Shown piece after piece: positions 62,044 to 64,000 of a stretch of DNA of 64,000 nucleotides (position 1 is its first letter; each line of letters starts with the position of its first letter). The stretch spans positions 15,376,001 through 15,440,000 of the forward strand of contig OY540812.1 in the NCBI GenBank assembly GCA_961205875.1. Direction: 5' to 3'. The stretch comes from Sialis fuliginosa. Taxonomy: Eukaryota; Arthropoda; Insecta; Megaloptera; Sialidae. The notes beneath the pieces are model-generated. The model did no database searches and was not told the DNA's origin. It was given only the letters and a program-made list of their open reading frames with translations. Made by a program: the position numbers and the translations under genes.

Positions 62044-64000
62044 TTGGTATAAAAGTGTATTAGATAACCTATACATGATTTATTTACTCTTGCATTACTA
62101 ATTATTACGCTCCATATTCAAAACCGAAAATTTCAGATATCTGAAACTATTTTGACCTCTGAAATCGAAACTGTATCCGAAATAATTAGATTTTGACCTT
62201 TAAAACTGAAACCAAGAAAAAAAATATCGCTATCCGAATCTGTAACCGATATGTCATATCCCTAACAACCCCAGTATAAAAATTTAATCTAATACATATG
62301 TATGTATATATCAATACAAATCATTACCTTATTTGAACATAAAAAAGTAGAATAGAAATACTTACTTTTATTCTACTAATAAAAAAACAACATAAAACCC
62401 ATTGGCAAAATCCTTAGACTAATACTATACAAATTTGCAAAAAGAAAAATGAAAAAGCGATCATAAAAAGACGGTATAAAATTTAATTTAGAGTAAAATA
62501 AAATATACAACGTACAAAAAGTAATTCTCAATTATCTGTATAAGAGCGCAACCAACACAATGACAATTGTTAGAAGGGTTGGGGAATAAATAAATGCATG
62601 AGTGAGTGGGTAATGCCGGTATTTCTATAGGTTCACAAATAACGCAGGGTAGTTTCTAGCAAAAACAATGCCAGGATAAATTGTGACCGTTACGAATACA
62701 CGCTTGTACGACGTATAATTTTATGCATCCTACGCGTACCTTAGTTTAATTAACTAAATTGGTACTTGTGATAGTAGATATTAAATTTTGAAACTGTGAC
62801 AAAATTATTTTGTACATTTATACAAAACATATTGTTCAAATGTGTTTTCTAACGAATTATTATACCTACTATATAATATATGAAGGTATGCAAATCATTT
62901 CAATAGAATTATGGAGCACACGCGTTTTTTACAACATTAATTGCGTTTTATCGAAAAATCTACGGTATTATTATATTCTTATATAATTTTGTTTTCGAAA
63001 TAAAATAGGTTGAATATAATTGTCAAATAGTATATGTACGTATTTTAGGTGTATGGGGTTAAAAAATTACAGTCATTTGAAAGCGGAGTACATCAACTTC
63101 AAAATGCCTTTTTACTTTCATGTTCTGAAGGAAATGGAAGTATTGTAATACCGCCAAAAAATGGTGTCCGGGATAACGACAGATTCTGATTGTACTAACT
63201 TCAAAACGTAAAGAAAAGTTGTTTTCCGCATGGCGGGTGTACGTGTTTGGATGTAGAATTTTCTTTCGTTTAAGATAACTACTGTAAAAATGCACCGATT
63301 TGAATTATTATTGGGAAAAATGTTTGTCTTGGTGAGTACTCCAGACATATTAATTTTGTTGTTCATCGGATTAAGGGTTTTGGAAATATTCGAAATTTTG
63401 TAATTATTATCGACTGAAAAATGAATGTTGCGAGTATTATCTCACTAATTTTGATAAGACTTGGTACATTTTGTTTAATTGAACCTAAGGTACATTTATT
63501 TCCTGTACGTGCCAGCTATTGAAGGGGTGAAAACCACTCTTAAAATTTGAATTTTAAATACTAATTAATATACTATACTAACTAATATTTGTGTATTTTG
63601 TTTTTGACATTAGGATATTAGAAAACTAATATTTATATACAAAAGTGAGTTTATTTCTGACAAATCCTATTGAAATTTTTCATATATTAAAAATTATTTA
63701 AAAAGATATTAAAGTACATGGAACTCATGTATGGTTCTACATAAGTACCGATATTTAATATTTGATTAAAGATTTTTTCCGTAAAATTAACTGACACTAA
63801 CAATAAGTAAAGCTTGTCTTATTTTTTCTTAATATTATACTCTGCGAAACGAAATAAATCGTATCTATACCAAGTCTAAATTAAACAATTTAAATATGAA
63901 ACTATGCAAAGAATCATAAGAATATTGACAATATGAATTTTAAAGATATCAATTATTTAAAATTTTTTTTTGCGATCTGTATCTAATGTATTTTTTATAC
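62044..64000. other. AT-rich DNA to the window end, no gene seen
   Basis: Two overlapping minus-strand frames at 63059-63366 have no recognisable domain or splice context. Confidence 0.45.

Noticed and set aside
1-64000. tRNA genes
   Set aside because: No internal promoter pair of the GGTTCRANNCC kind with a foldable acceptor stem was found by eye; a covariance scan would settle this.

Overview
The window looks like AT-rich, intron- and repeat-dominated nuclear DNA from an insect. An aphid-like hemipteran is my best guess. This rests on the base composition, the frequent TAGGTA/TACCTA-type words, short introns of 57-71 bp, and the range of non-autonomous transposons. It is an inference, and another insect order is not excluded. 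I found no tRNA, rRNA, CRISPR array or bacterial-type gene.

The only confidently recognised protein-coding genes are two paralogous three-exon genes on the minus strand (about 40.09-41.34 kb and 53.50-56.02 kb). Each encodes a small stand-alone PARP-type ADP-ribosyltransferase of 186-187 residues that is almost entirely catalytic domain. Both keep the same splice sites and intron phase, the His and Tyr of the catalytic triad, and an intact frame. Both carry Val where most PARPs have Gly in the HGT motif, and Val at the third triad position. Their second introns have been enlarged by independent transposon insertions; without these the introns are nearly the same length (about 221 and 203 bp).

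Most of the rest is repeats. 0-20 kb: AT-rich DNA with several short inverted-repeat elements, a GC-rich possible promoter or first-exon region near 9.5-10.6 kb, and weak exon candidates at 10.5, 15.9 and 17.0 kb. 20-30 kb: a hammerhead-like/Penelope-like fold-back retroelement, a long TA microsatellite, two interleaved tandem arrays (22.2-24.3 kb), and a 38-bp satellite (28.0-29.3 kb) with a 186-bp higher-order period. 30-40 kb: GC-rich islands at 31.9 and 35.9 kb and a hAT MITE with a perfect 8-bp target duplication. 40-56 kb: the PARP pair with a dense set of elements, including a nest in which a GGTACTGG-ended element holds both a 1.07-kb hAT element and a 66-bp retro-insertion, a second family with CATAGACATAG ends and perfect 8-bp duplications, and a decayed LINE 3' end at 48.5 kb. 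56-64 kb: more elements, including a 1.1-kb one with an internal tandem duplication shared with the hAT element at 45.6 kb.

In the elements with TSDs described here, the inserted boundaries were read directly from matching flanks. Superfamily names are inferred from TSD length and end sequence, since no transposase gene is present.
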